DNA of 64,000 nucleotides from contig CM041197.1 of the NCBI GenBank assembly GCA_023078555.1, forward strand, positions 4,981,810-5,045,809, in the 5' to 3' direction. Below the pieces are notes generated by a model that ran no database searches, had not been told where the DNA came from, and was given only the letters and a program-made list of their open reading frames with translations. The position numbers and the translations under genes were made by a program. The first letter of the stretch is position 1; each line of letters starts with the position of its first letter. Shown one piece after another: positions 1-12,905 of the stretch. This DNA comes from Ulva prolifera (taxonomy: Eukaryota; Chlorophyta; Ulvophyceae; Ulvales; Ulvaceae).

Positions 1-220
1 GCATGCTGACATGGACAATGCATTCACAGCGCCACCGTAACCAAGTGCGCTTTGGAAGCGTTCACGCAGAACATGGCGCTGCTCTGTTTGCCAGTGCACA
101 GGCACCTGTTGTTGCGGGCTGGCAATGTGCTGAACACACGGATGATGCCGTGCATGCGTGGACTCTAGAGGGCCAGGGGACCCTAGGGGCGCAAGGACAT
201 ATACATGCATGTTGGCGCAC

Positions 221-1624
221 CCTGCACGTACATCCGAGGGAGGCCCTCGTCCTTTGTAGTGACGCCGATGGCGCGGCTGTTGTTGCCGGCGCCCTGGAAT
301 ACACAGTCCGTGATCCACATCATCCCATCCACCTGCACATGTTATCATGCATACACGTATTGGCAGGTGCCTACAAGAAGGGGCTTCATCAGGCTGACGT
401 CTTTTAAGTGCTGGTACACTAGTGGCATGTGTTGTCTCGGCATATGTGGTCCCGTCACTTTGGAGTTGCCAATGTCCTCTTCAGGATACGGCAGAGTATA
501 TTCAGATTTGCTTTACTTTCCTAGCGGTCCAGTGCTCTAGTACTCCTGCTGCCAAATGGTACTGGAGAGGGCTCTACACACGCACGGCTACCTGCACCGC
601 CCATCACCAATGAATCAGGCTATCATGTTGGTCGAGACTACTGTACTTTCGCCGAACCTTCAATTAGGACTTCTAGAAGAGCAGGGATACCTGTAACTCA
701 TGGTGTCAAAAGCTAGCCCGCGAGCCGCAAGTTCCACCCACACTTGCAGCTGCGCCGCAGCTCTGGATGCAATTGACAGCGTGGCTGCGATTTAATGGCC
801 ATCTGGAGGCCCTGCGGCGTGGATGAGGGGCACACCTGCAGCACGAGGACGGAGCTCTCGGAGGTGCCAGGGCTGGCGATCGCGACATACAGCGAGTCGA
901 GCCAGAAGTGCCGGGTTCCCAGAGGCACGTCCAGGAAGTCCTCCGTGACGAGGATGGCACAGGCTCCCGGAGGCACCGGCTCTGTGAGATTGAACGATGC
1001 AGGGGGAGGGAACGTGCACCTGCCCTGCGCTGATCACGAGGTTGATAGCATGGCTGGCCTGGATCTAAATTTGTAGGGTGATGAACATTGTGTTTGCATC
1101 CGGGAGGGAATGCCTTGCATTGTGTGTCCAGGTGACAGATTGACCTGGTGACAATTTTCTGTTGTTGGTCCGCACTGCTACATTCAAGTGTATTGGCACC
1201 TGACGCAGTGTGACAGCCGCCTGGCCTGCCATATGGACTTATATGGTCAGTTCGAATTTCTATGTTGTGCATGAGCATGAGGCTGTTCGCGCACCGCTAT
1301 GGATGTGGTGGTGTCCAGGACCCTCCCTACTGCCGTGCTCAAAGCTTCTGCCTCAGCGTCCATGTCTGGTTCGGTGAAAACTGTCGTCATGTCTAAGTGG
1401 TTGGTCACGAGGATATGTTTGACGCCCGCACGTATAGACCTCTGAAACCCGGAAGGCGTGGAAGCCGTGATGAACGGGATCAATTGCGCATTTCCAGCAT
1501 CTCCAGCCGCGATGCAAGCCATTAGGATTTTGCTGAACGCATACAGCAGCTGTAGCGCAGTGTTTGGCTTCGCAAAGGTGAGGACGGGCGCGGCGATGCA
1601 TCGTCTTCGGCAGTGCAGCACCAT
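221..1624 (-). CDS. Beta-helix receptor family, 5' part (copy R0), runs off the left edge
   Basis: Three exons are visible on the minus strand: 1624-1295 (110 codons, phase 0), 1024-836 (63 codons, phase 0) and 332-221 (112 nt, leaving phase 1). Exon 1 starts at the ATG at 1624 and holds a hydrophobic leader followed by the family block STPSGFQRSIRAGVKHIL...NHLDM. Exon 2 has the block EPVPPGACAILV and the LYVAIASPGTSESSVLVLQ strand. Exon 3 has QGAGNNSRAIGVTTKDEG. Exons 2 and 3 have exactly the lengths of copy RA (189 and 112 nt) and very similar sequence, so R0 and RA are the closest pair. The repeated short strands and the NSRA turn suggest an extracellular parallel beta-helix; this is inference. 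Exon 4 onward should lie left of position 1, so whether R0 carries a kinase cannot be seen. It is divergently oriented to RA. Confidence 0.72.
430..520 (+). repeat. Dispersed repeat family 3, copy in R0 intergenic/intronic DNA
   Basis: This copy carries the family-3 core: ATGTGGTCCCG, then TTTGGAGTTGCCAATGTCC, a TTCAGGATACGGC block and a TTTACTTT end. About seven copies occur in the window in both orientations, with the same block order. Confidence 0.6.
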
Positions 1625-4600
1625 ACTCCGTCAGCGACCTATGCTATCAGCAGTACACATATTGGCATAAGTTATTACTACGTCGGTTCTGGACTGTCGC
1701 TCAGCGTCAGCGCGGCCCTGGCATGCAAAGGGGCTAGGCGCTCGATACACGAGTCCGAAGGCCGACAGCGGTATGCAATGCGACAGGTCTCCTGCTCGGA
1801 CTGTCCGCTTGAGTAATCAAACAAAGTTTTTGCACGCTCATCAACCTTGTATTCCGTTCGGGTGGCTTCTGCTCGAGAGCTCGGCTGAAGCGAGGTGAGA
1901 CAATGGAACCGAGGGCTGAAGTCTGCCACGGGGGCAGCATCGCCAGAGATCTTGTCCGATCCACGGTTATATAATAGCGAATCCAGGCTCGCAATCTCCA
2001 GGTTCCAGTGTGTCAACTGCTGTGCACAGAACGTTGCAACAGACCGGCGCCATCAGCGCATAGACACTTTTTTTTTGTCACGCGCCCACTTCTGACCACG
2101 CGCAGCGATGAGTAAAATGGTCATGACGCCAAGGCCTCAAATTTTACATGACGCTGGGTCAAGATAGTTGGAATTAAGCACCTGAATGGTTGAGCGATTA
2201 TCCTTGCCCTGAGGCCTCCTATTGCGAGTACTGCGCCTTTCTTTCACAAGCCTCCCTTTCTCAAACTCATCACGCTGTATTCCCGCTGCCCCCTTCCTGG
2301 ATCTAGATACCTGCCTTTTCTGGATCACGCTGTGCGATGATGAGACGAAGTGGATGGTATCTCGAGATACAACCAGGCCTCCTGCAGGGCATCACTTATC
2401 AATGATGCGAAATGTACAGTTGCAGTCACAACTTGAGACAGCAATTGCAAGGACCACAAGGTGGCTGCACATTGAAGGGTGGCTGCGGTGTGTTGTGCAG
2501 AGCGGCTCCTCTTGCGGGCTGCCGGGCGGGCCCCGCGTGTCTTCAAACACTGTCTTGCACATAAAAGGCGACACAGGTCATCATGATGTTGAGTGGAAAC
2601 CGCCAACCCGGAGGGTCAATGTCTGCCTGATCAGGAAGAGATGCAGATATACCTGCTCCATATGCGGTAGTGCTACATAATTGGCCAATACAACTCTGAC
2701 GTAACATGACAACGGTGTCCGGAGGAGCTCCTAGGAAGGGCCGTATGGACCACGTGCACCACACCTTGCCTCCACAGAACACCCCAGCCACAGCCGCCAT
2801 CCCATGCAGAACGCACTCAAATGCTCCGCAGCAGCGCCGCGGCTTACAACTACCCTCGTGCACACAATCGATCTCACCCGTGCCATAAACCAGTGTATAA
2901 CGCCCAGACCCTGACCCAGACCCACGCGCGCGAAGGCGCCAGCACTGGAGAGCAGGCTGGAGAGCAGGGCACCCCTCTTTGATTGCAGGTGCGCTCGCCT
3001 GAAGACCTCCGCACGGACGACGTCGTCCGCCTCTACGGCTCTGCTTGGCACGCGGTGTGGCGGCTGCCTGTGTTGGGCCTGTAGCCGCTGTGCCAGCTGA
3101 TCGGCTAGGGCCGGCACTGGCCTGGCCGAGGTGCCGCGAATGTAGGCTGTCGATGGGTGAGGGCTGCGCAGGCGTGAGCATGCTGCCTGATGCCACAACT
3201 CTCGAGAAGCTCCGCGCGCGGCCACCATTCCACTCGCAGTGGCGAATATTGTGCCTGTGCACGCGTGCAGTGCGGATGAGGGGGGACAGCCCCGCAGAAA
3301 CATCTAAGGAACAGGGCTATCAACTGAGCATAACACGCGAGCGCGTGAGCCAGCAGCCCCGGCAGAACATGTTCTTGCAAGCATCCTCCCAGCACCGGTA
3401 GAAATTTCCCAGCTCGCCCTCACCCACCCATGCACACACCAACATCCCAACACACGTGAGTACTCACCCCCACACACATGCCCCCCCCCCCCCCCAAATA
3501 ATGCACGCATTTGTCACCACTGCCGCGTCCGCGAGTTGTGCGGCCACACACGAGACCGGCCAGCTGGGCCAGCCCCCTGGCCCCCACCTTCACATACACC
3601 TGTGTACAGCAGACCCACTGCTGCGCAGCTCCCGACCATGTGAAGCCTACACCAGGCCGCGGCAGGGCTGCATCGGCCATAGTGCGACCATCACAGCCCA
3701 CTCTGCAACGATCTACACTGCGCCGTGGCTAGAGGTGTGCATCCCGATGGCCGAGGCCCACAGGCGATGGTGCGTCTGGCCACGAAGTGATTCGAATTCA
3801 TGGTGTCTATGTTACTGTCCAAGTACATATGTACTATACCTATAGGGTTGTACAACCCCCCAGCACATCCACCCTCTCCCCCGCAAAGCCGCTTCTGGGT
3901 AACACGGAACACCCCCCTGCCGCGCATCATGCTCTCTCTAGTGGCAAACACACAACACGAGGCGCCAGTCTTCCTGGAACAGGTGTCCTGAGTCTTCTCA
4001 TTGTCCGGGATACCGATTGCAGGTGTTACAAGGATAAATGCGGCGAGGCGGGCAGCACCGCGGAAGAAGCAAGCGGATCAAGTACAAACCCAGACATGTG
4101 CACCCACGCAACACACACAGAACCCTCCACGCGCGCGGGAAAAAGACGTCACCGAATCCGGATGTGACGTCGTCGAAACAGCATATACGCATCTGGCACC
4201 ACGGCGGCAAACATGCATCTGGCACAATGTGTGCACATGAATAAACGCAAAGATCACCCCGTTCGGCGGCAATTTGAGTGCTTCTGGGTGCACTTCGTAG
4301 CCCGAGGCAACGTCATGACATTGTGCACGTCCTGACGCCCACGGTCCAACTGAGAAATTCTGACACCACCACGAGTGCATCGACTTCTGTCCATGCATGC
4401 AGTATTGGAATACGCTGCTGCATACCGCAGGCAACCGCGCCGCCTTTCCTGTTGCCGCGGTACGCAATCGTCCAGCGTTTGCTAACCTGTTGGCACATGA
4501 ATGTTGATGCGAACGAGAGAGCTGGCCCCACCGCAAGGTGTTCGTTGTGCGGGACCGCTCACGATGCACCACTTCTTCGGCCTAGTCTCCCTTGCTTGAT

Positions 4601-4926
4601 ACCCTAATTCAATTGCACGAACGTCAACGCGTGTCCCCAGCGTCGATCACTCGATCAGTGTCGCACAATTGTCGCTGTATCTAGTGTACTCCGAAGTATA
4701 TTGTTCGCTAGCCACCATCCGCCTAGCCATTTGACACGCCCACATTGCGGCTGGAATCTCCATCTTTCATACTTTATGAGGATTTTTCGCTGCGGTGCTT
4801 CTTGCTGGCTGTTCTAGCGCGCGGTAGCGCAGCACCTGCTATCGCACTGCTGAAAAGTGTTCATTGAAGTCTACATCCGATGGCAATCCGAAATATATTT
4901 AGTGGTACTACTTGAAGCTGTATAGA
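1625..4926. other. Divergent intergenic region between R0 and RA
   Basis: This 3.3-kb spacer must hold the promoters of the head-to-head genes R0 and RA. It contains a run of 15 C at 3481-3495 and, near 4028-4070, a fragment related to the dispersed repeat whose end reads ttacaaggayaaa. Several open frames of 190-240 codons exist around 2540-3300, but they overlap one another on opposite strands and show no motif I recognise, so I do not call a gene. I see no clear TATA box or other named regulatory site. Confidence 0.5.
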
Positions 4927-7900
4927 ATGAGTTTATTGCGACAACCAGGCACAGGCCGCGGTCCAGCGTGCTGGTTGGGGTTGCTCTGCGTGATCGCCAT
5001 CAGCTGCGTTGGGGATTGCATCGGGCAAGCTCAAAATTCGAATGATTTTCTCGCAGCTTCTACTCCAGACAAGTTTCAGGCCGCTGTACGTGCTGGCATC
5101 AAGCATATCCTTATCACAGATCATCTGGACATGACAGAGTCTCCCAGAGAGCCAGACGCTGACCCTGAAGCTCAAGCGCTCAACAATGGTGTAGCCAGAG
5201 TGAGAGAAACAACACAGTCCATTGGAGTGCGTCACCAGTTTTCTTCCATGGACAAGGGTGTATTGTTGCGTGCGGAGACCAGTGTCAAGGACATCCCTGC
5301 GTAGAAACCGCGGTTGCAGGAATATGTCTTGCGTTTATTTGCAAGATGACACCAAACTTCATCAAATTTGATTTGTTGCTTTGGCTACTGCGTCGTTGTT
5401 CTGTTGCTTTGAAGCTGCGAGCTTGGCTGATGGACGAGTTGCAGATCACGGAGCGGTTGTTGACAGGCACCTGCAGTGCTTACCATCGCGATCCATTGGA
5501 TCATTTAAGGCTACCTCCATCAGTGCATATGCGGCCCACATCTATGGGAAGTTAGCTGTAGCGCCTTTGTCGCTTGTATACCTCGAGTTCCTCGGCATTC
5601 GACTCGTCAACCACCGTCGTGTTCAATTTTCATGCACAGGAAAGCTAATGCTGCATGTCTTGGCTGCATGTGAAGTAGTTCAGCGGCTACATCCGGCATG
5701 CGATTATCTGACGCAGACGACACCTAGCGCTCAACTTGGCACGATGTGTGGGAGTTTATACCTTCGCCAGTTCGAAACATCGTGAATTTTAGCTGAATTT
5801 TAGCTGAAAATGCCACATGTTTGAGCTGATATCAGCCCGTGTTCTGACACACTCTTGCTCCTATTGCCCGATTCGAACGACCGACGAGAAGAAGTAACCG
5901 CTCCTGCATAGCGAGGAGACTTTCGCCATAATTGATGAGCTCCTGACATATCTCCAAACTCATCTCAGCTCTCACACAGGGCCTCGAGCCATCTAGGCCC
6001 GTCTAGCTAAGCTTAGTTAAGGCTAAAGCACTCTAGTCTATCCCAGCGCATTGCCAACCGACTGTCCATCAACAAGAATCGTGGCAAATTCCATAAAGTA
6101 CGGCAGGGAGTCACTGCATGCCAGTATGTGTGCAGGGAAGATGCAGCACACCACCGCCTGCTTCGTTCAACCTCGTAGAGCCTGTGCCCCCCGGGGCCTG
6201 CGCAATCCTGGTCGAGGAGGACTTCTTGGATGTGCCAGTGGGGAACCTCGTGTTCTGGCTCGACTCTGTCTACGTCGCCATGGCAAGCCCTGGGACCAGC
6301 GAGAGCTCCGTCCTTGTGCTGCAAGTGTGCTCCTGCCCTTCTCGTGTCACCCGCATCCTCCTCAACGATTCACTATGGTCACTCTGCTTGCAAACTGACT
6401 GGCTTTAACAGCCAATGATGATCCCACACATCCGCACTAATTTTCCTTTCTTCTCTAATCTTTTTTCTGTCGCAGCAACGTTACATTGCTCTCTCGATGC
6501 GCCAAGAGCTGCCCTATGGCGCTGGCTGTACCCGGCCCTGGCGGGAGGGTGCTGGGTGTGCTGCAGTGCATCATGGAGCAGAAAAACAATCTCATGTTCA
6601 TCGGTCGGTCCGGCTGTGTGAAAATGATTTGCTACATCCGATCACAGGGTCACTGCTGGCCAGCACAACGGACGTGCGGCCTCGCAGCTAGGTTGGGGCC
6701 CGTCAGCCTGCCACCCACACACCCTCACATGGCGTGTGCATGCGACTTCGAAGAGTCTTCATTCCACGTGGCAAAAAGCATGAGTACAAAGCAACATCGT
6801 ATCGGTGCTCAAGAGGCTGGCTATGTGTGGAGGCCATGCATGTGCGCCACATTCGGTGTACCAGACGTGGCCACCGGCGCAACGGTACATGCGTTTGGGT
6901 CACTGCCTGTAAGTGTGCAGGTGGACGGGCTGCTGTGGATGACGAACTGTGTCCTCCAGGGCGCCGGCAACAACAGCCGTGCCGTCGACGTCACTACGAA
7001 GGACGAGGGCCTCCCTCAGATGTACGTGCAGGGTGCGGCCACGTGCATCCTATCGCCTGGCTCACCGATGCTGTATCAGTGCTAGCTGGATGTCATTGAC
7101 ACCGGCGTCTTATCAGTAAAGTAACGTTCACCTGAATGTACTTAACAGCATCCTCAACCGGACATTGACAACTCCGAATTCACGGGGCCACATGTGTCGA
7201 TGTATCAGTACCGGGGGGATTGTCAGTAGTACCGAATCGCGATCGGTACAGCGAGACAGCCTCTCATGCCATCAGTTTTTCAGGACAGCCTCACATGCCG
7301 TCAGTCTTTCCGGGCCGTCAGTGACGTCGGCAGAGCCTGCGGATGGGCACGGGCCTTCACGGCTGAGACGCTGCAAGCCACCGTTACGGCGGCAATGTCG
7401 CGGAGCTGCACGACCGCATATCTGCAGCCCTCGCGCCTCGCGTAATCTAGCTGCAGAGACAGTGATTGGGGGCCTGCGCGGCTGCATGTGCCTGTGGGCG
7501 ACAGTCGTGGTGCCATGGAGCACCAGTGGTGCTCCGTGGTATCGATACAGGCTGTGCCAGGTGACGGAGGTTTAGTGCCTGATGTGCCTGCTGTGCCTGC
7601 TGTGCCTGCTGTGCCTGCTGTGCCTGCTGCACTGTCCCGGTGCGCCCACGCTGCCGCCATGTCATGCCTGATGACATGTTCATCTTCCTCGTGCGCCTAA
7701 CCCGCTCAACGATCGGTTGCTTATGTCACGACGAGCACGGCACGAGCATGGGGAGTGGGCTCATAAGGCACAACCTTCTGGCCAACGGGCTGGACCGATG
7801 AGGGTGCGCCTTTATGTGCGGAGCCACACACAGTAATCAAGTCATACGAAGCAATGGCCAGCCAGCCGCAGTCGCGGCATGGCAAATGGCTCGGCAGGTG

Positions 7901-9729
7901 GCTGCTGCTTCAGTGCCCAGGTTGCCAGCGAACAGGCCAGCACATAGTGTGATATTGTGGTACGTTGAGGTGTATCATACAAAGTGGTGACAACGTGCAG
8001 GGTCGACGATCAGCAGCTTCACACGGCCGCTCGCGCCCGGCATCATCGTGTGGGAGGGCGCCTCCCTCACCCTCGATACCGTCACCTTCCGCAACCTCAG
8101 CCTCACGCCCTCCCTCAAGGGCGAGGTCGCGCGCTCCCCCGCCGTCACAGCCTTCGCGGGCGCCGGCCTGCTCATGCAGGTGCGCCACACATGGGCCTCA
8201 TGCATGATCCCACCTGGCCACCCGCTGCCCTGCTTCGTCAGTGTGCTGCACGAACCACTGCCGCTTGACACCGCCGCACGAATCGGGGATACATATGGTC
8301 CTGCCTGTGAGCGTCCCTGTGGCCATGGCGGTAGTAGCACGCATGTGCCCGGGTCTCAGGTGCAGCACCCCCCCCCCCCCCCCCCCCCCCGGCAGTTCAT
8401 GGAAGTGGGTCAGAAGCACCCAGCACCCAGCGCGCCGTGAACATATGATTATCCAATGCAGGACGTCTCGTTTGAGGACAACACAGTATACGGACAGCCG
8501 GCGGAGTTCCGGGCGGTGTCCATCGCAGCGGGTCCACCCGCGGCGATGGCGTTTGCCGCGCCGCCGTTCTTTGTGTGGCTGGAGCCGAGCGGGCCCAAGG
8601 TCATGACTCAGCAGCTGCGCAACAGCAGCGCATTCGAGCTCGGCTTTCTGGACGACAGCCCCTTGTTTTCCAGCATCCAGGCGGTGCGGTGCCCACACCC
8701 AAGGGGGCTCCCACGCTGCACTGCTGCAATCTGCCGTTACGCGCACCAGCAAATGAACTGCACGAGTGAGCATGTGCAAGATGCAAGCTGTGCCAGAGTG
8801 TGGCTGATAGGCGGCCATGAGTACGAGAGAGCCCTCGTCCGTCACATGCCTTCACATGGAGGCTCTTACGCATCAGTAAGAGAGAGTCTTCGTCCTTACT
8901 GATGTTTTCACAGCCAGTGGCGCAGCTCCTTTGGCCACGTCTGGGTGTCGCCCGGCTGCTGGTGCCTACCAACTGTTTTCAAACTCATGCCACCTTTGAA
9001 GTCTAGAAGCTCTCTCTCATCCACAGACCACTTCCTCACAACTTTGGGCACACATCTGCCCATAAATTGGGGCATAAACTGGGGCAAAACAGCTTAAATC
9101 TCAGCCAGCCGCCAGCAGCAGCTGCACCACAGGTATATGTTGTGAGTGCTGTGTAGGAGCGAAACGCACTCATAAACGACATGCTCGGCCCTCTGCCCGC
9201 AGCCCCCGCTCCCGCCCCCGCGCCCGCCCCGGCCCCGGCCCTGGCGCCGAGCCCCACCCGGGTTCCCGCCCCGGCGGCCGTCGCGCCGGCCGTGGCTCCC
9301 CCCGTCGGCACCACACAGTCGCCGATCCCCCAGCCCGCGCCGCCGCAGCGGCCGGTGCTCCCCCTCCCTCCTGTGCAGCCTGATGCCTCCCCAACCTCGG
9401 CCCGCGACCAGCCCGACCTGAGCTCAGTGTCAACCGAAAGGGGCCCGGATGGGGAATCTGCTGGGTCGGAGCAGGGGGCCGGGGACGACGGCGACGACGA
9501 CGACGGCGTGAGGGTGGGGCTGGTGGTGGCGTGTGCGGTTGCGGCCGCAGTGGCCGCGGCGCTGTGCGTCGCCGCCGCCGCGCTGGCCGTGCTGCGGCGG
9601 CGGCGGCAGCAGCTGGACGCGGACGAGCAGGCAGCGCTGCAGGAGCCGCAGGCGGCCGTCGGCCACTGGCCGGTGCGCCCCCTGAAGCGTCGCACCGAAT
9701 TGCATAGCTTTGTGACAAAAGCTATGTGA
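4927..9729 (+). CDS. Kinase-less beta-helix membrane protein (copy RA)
   Basis: Six exons are inferred: 4927-5226, 6136-6324, 6921-7032, 8001-8179, 8462-8683 and 9157-9729, giving 524 residues. The ATG at 4927 precedes a signal peptide with core WLGLLCVIAISCVG. Residues about 40-334 form the family ectodomain (FQAAVRAGIKHILITDHLDM in exon 1, EPVPPGACAILV in exon 2, QGAGNNSRAVDV in exon 3). Exon 6 opens with a Pro-Ala stalk, then an acidic stretch and one membrane helix at about 452-478, followed by RRRRQQ, so the N-terminus is probably outside the cell. Unlike RB and RC, no kinase exons follow. A family-typical donor (GTGCGC, phase 0) sits at 9673, at the place where RB and RC splice, so RA may be a truncated receptor kinase that now reads through to a stop 18 codons later. 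Introns are 909, 596, 968, 282 and 473 nt. Ligand and function are unknown. Confidence 0.72.
7130..7196 (-). repeat. Dispersed repeat family 3 in RA intron 3
   Basis: On the minus strand this reads ATGTGGCCCCGTGAATTCGG, then AGTTGTCAATGTCC and a diverged GATGCTG...AAGTACATTCAGG end. It has the same block order as the copies at 430, 44108 and 54905. Confidence 0.6.
7576..7629. repeat. 9-bp tandem repeat (TGCCTGCTG), six copies
   Basis: There are six consecutive units, the first with one change (TGCCTGATG). The array lies in RA intron 3 and is not part of an exon in my model. Confidence 0.9.
8368..8390. repeat. Poly-C tract (23 C) in RA intron 4
   Basis: An uninterrupted run of C lies between RA exons 4 and 5, about 70 bases before the exon 5 acceptor. 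Its exact length is prone to assembly error. Confidence 0.9.
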
Positions 9730-10824
9730 CGAACAGACGAAAGAGCAGTGCACACCGAACGCGTGCTGTGTGCTTTACACAGCTGGTTGATGTTCTTTTT
9801 GTCAGTGTCAGCTTGCCTGTCTGTTTTGGTAACGAGCGCCTGCTGTTCGTTACAGCGATCAGTCCCATTGTGTGAGCGATCGCTTCATCTTCCGCGTGTG
9901 TGGAGGACGTATCTCCTAGACCTGGCTACGTCAGACGGGGCTACCTGCACTTGCGACCTTCAACTTTCGCTGCTTTAGGCGGTGCACCCTCCAGCCATGG
10001 TGGCGCTGTGTCATGCTCCGTCAGACCCCCTATTGAATCGTTTCTCAGCCCTGGAGCCTGAATTCAAACCCTTATCATCACTTCTTTGCTCTGACGTCTG
10101 CATGCTGTGCAGTACAATGACAGCCACGGCACCGGCATCCCCGCCAAGTGAAGAGCAGACCGCCCTGCGACAGCCTGTACTGGAGGCCGCTCGACATACA
10201 TGCCATCCTCCCGATGCCTCCGTCCGCGTGGTCAATCACCTCAGCGCAAGTGCGGCCAAAGCCAGTGCAAGGGCTCGTCAGCGCTGAGTCAGCACACTGT
10301 GTCGCGCCTCTGGCGTGTCTGAAGAGCACCACACATGCGCCACCATCACTGCTGGATGTTTTTGGCTGCAGGCATTGACACGCCACCGCTACACAGCGTG
10401 CTGTGCATGCTGGGGCGCGCCGCGGTGTGGAGCTCTGCAGCACCGACCCGTAGCACAGTGCTTTTATGCATGGCTCCGCACAGCTGCTGCTTGACATTGG
10501 GGTGCAGAATGGCAGCGAGCCCCTGAGGCCACCGCTGCTGCGGCGGTCCAGGACAGGCTGTATTCACAGCAAGGCCTGTTGTGCTCGTCCGTGCTGGGCG
10601 GCGCGTTCGTCGGTGCATGTTTCTAAGGCCATCATCAGTCGCTCAGACTGTCACGGGGGGGGCGCCAGCCCCAATGTGCTCAGCCGATCATGCACTTCAG
10701 ATGATCGGGGAGGCACGCGCGGCTAGACCAATGTCTCAGGGAGGCCGTGTTGTCTGTGAGTTATTGAGAGATAGCATCGGTGAGGGGCAAACATCGTTGA
10801 GAACGCAGGGGGGACGCTACGCGA

Positions 10825-10872
10825 CCGCGCATGCATGGGGCCGCGCATGCATGGGGCCGCGCATGCATGGGG
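10825..10872. repeat. 16-bp tandem repeat, three copies
   Basis: The unit CCGCGCATGCATGGGG is repeated three times without change. It contains the GCATGCAT palindrome that is frequent across the window. Confidence 0.9.
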
Positions 10873-12297
10873 CAGTCATGCGCTGGTGTGCCGCGTCCGG
10901 CTGTCTGTATGTGCCGATGGACCAGCTTTGCTCTGCAATCCACCAACTTGCCCCAACAGCACGATGTTCGACAATGTCTTGCTTGAAGCAAGGGGATGAT
11001 GATGTATGGGTGACGGCCGCACATGGCGCGCGGTACAACATCGGGCCTGCTGGCCGGCTAGGGCAGGAAAGGGTGTTGGCCGCCTCGACGACGCGACGGA
11101 AGGGTGGCGTGCCTGTCCAACCCATCGCCGACCTTCCTCAGACACACCGGCACTGCGACGTGGCTGCATCACAATTCACTACATCTGAGTCTGAAGAGGG
11201 GGGGGGGCTACGGTCTCCATTTGGTAGTCCTGTCTTGATCTGTGGTCCGCACCTCTGGCCTCGTGTCGGCAATTTGACAGGCTCACATGCGGCGGCTGAG
11301 TATTGCAGCATGCCCCTTGCTCGTCTGCTGCATGACAACGACATTCTGGGAATGGGTGTCTACCAGGGCGGCCGCGCACACTTCGGCACTGTGACCGCTG
11401 GCACAAGCTGCTGCATGCAGCACCCAGCACCGGCACTGATTCCACCATTTTTATACACCACGCTCCCCGCCATGGCCCGGTGGTCGCTATTTCAATGCTG
11501 TGTGTTGATACCATGTTAGAATGGGCAGAATGCATGTCAGTGACTTTGTTTAGACGGCAGGGTTCTTGCGCTTGGGGGGAAGAGAGTAGGCAGCCAGCCC
11601 TATGTGCTGAGGGCTCGCTGGTGGCCTTGTGTGGCGGAATCACGCCACCGCCCTGAGCTGTGTATGTATATATGTGTGACTAGATGACATTGCCAAGGCG
11701 ACAGTGCCATTTCAATGGGCCATTCACATCATGTAATAAAGCGTGTTCGGCTTGACCGTGCAAGTTGGGCACAACAAATCCTCTCCCCCCTCTGCATCTG
11801 CACCCAACAAAGAATAGACCGGTCCAGCTCACCCGCAGCCCCTCCCGAATTAGTAGGTGTGTCAAGGCAGTGCAACAGCGTGGGGTGATGGCATGGGGCA
11901 GGATGTGCGCCCATGATGCGTCACCGCCACACGCGCATGTGCAGATGCACGCCCAGGTCCTGGACTCCGGGAGTGCATCCCCGGCCCATGAATACATAGT
12001 AGGTGCAGCACCGCATTGCAAAGTACTTTACGACGTCGTGTACACATGTCGCTGGCCAAACCTCCGGAGATGGGCTTCGCCAAGGACTTCAAAGTGGGCT
12101 TTGCATTCAAACTGGCAGGCACTGCAATGCAGTGACTGTGACCGTCCTGGCCAATCCTCCGGAGATGTCCACAGGCACAATCCAGAGCAAGAACAATTTT
12201 GGCGCTCGTGATGAATTAATATTAACCGGTTAACCGCACAGTGTTCAGATTGAGCATGCATGGCTTATGCTTGCGTCCATGTACACATCATGATACG

Positions 12298-12406
12298 CAC
12301 ATACACATTGAGTGTATTGCATGAGTGACTGGATTTGCGCACGAGTGGATTCCGAGAAACGGCTCGATGCTCGGCCTCTGTCCTTTGTTACCACATACAC
12401 ATTGAG
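12298..12406 (+). mobile_element. Family-2 retroelement tail with 15-bp target-site duplication
   Basis: The direct repeat CACATACACATTGAG (12298-12312 and 12392-12406) flanks a 79-bp insert. The insert carries GTGGATTCCGAGAAACGGC and ends TCTGTCCTTTGTTA. A near-identical segment lies at 54125-54184 with its own flanking duplication. A duplicated target around a short tail-only insert is what heavy 5' truncation of a non-LTR retrotransposon produces; no coding part of this family is in the window. Confidence 0.82.
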
Positions 12407-12469
12407 CTCTGCAGGCGTAGCCGCTGGGCGCCCACTCATGATGCAGACAGGTAAACACGTGCTGCAGAT

Positions 12470-12530
12470 CATTTACAAAAGAGTGAACGGCAGAAAACAA
12501 ACACTGAAACCGAATCTCATCCGAATTAGC
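12470..12530 (-). mobile_element. Family-1 retroelement 3' tail, short copy
   Basis: The segment reads TTTACAAAAGAGTGAACGGC, then AGAAAACAAACACTGAAACC and GAATCTCATCCGAATT. It is the reverse complement of the 3' tail of the element at 61663-62883. The flanks share only the 7-mer GCTGCAG, so the duplication is unproven here. Confidence 0.75.
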
Positions 12531-12867
12531 TGCAGTGCACGCGCTGGCGGTGGCGTGGGTGCAGCAAGCTCACCAGACTCGCCTTGAGCGCTCGCCAGAC
12601 TCGATTAATCGAATTTCCCTATACACTGTTACGGCACCGCATGCATGGAACACGAGGCCGCGCCAGCTTGCACCTGTCCAAGGTTGCGTATGAGTAAGCG
12701 ATGCATGTCGCGATGTCGGCGATTGCAAGCCGTCACCGTTGCGCCTGGTGACGGAGCAGCATGGTCACCATTTTGTGCATCGTGAGGCCTCAGTCACGAG
12801 CTCGAGCGCGCACTCCGAGTCGAGTGCGCATGCTACTAGTAGTGCACTACGTAGCGCAATACGTATA

Positions 12868-12905
12868 CTGCAGATCCAGTACGCACTGCAGATCCAGTAC
12901 GCACT
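12868..12905. repeat. 18-bp tandem duplication
   Basis: CTGCAGATCCAGTACGCA is repeated twice without change. Confidence 0.9.

Noticed and set aside
2543..3262. A 239-codon minus-strand open frame between R0 and RA
   Set aside because: No motif, no splice partner and competing overlapping frames; not enough to call a gene.
10581..11519. A 312-codon plus-strand open frame between RA and RB
   Set aside because: It has no recognisable motif, includes a tandem repeat, and overlaps open frames on the other strand; chance in GC-rich DNA is likely.
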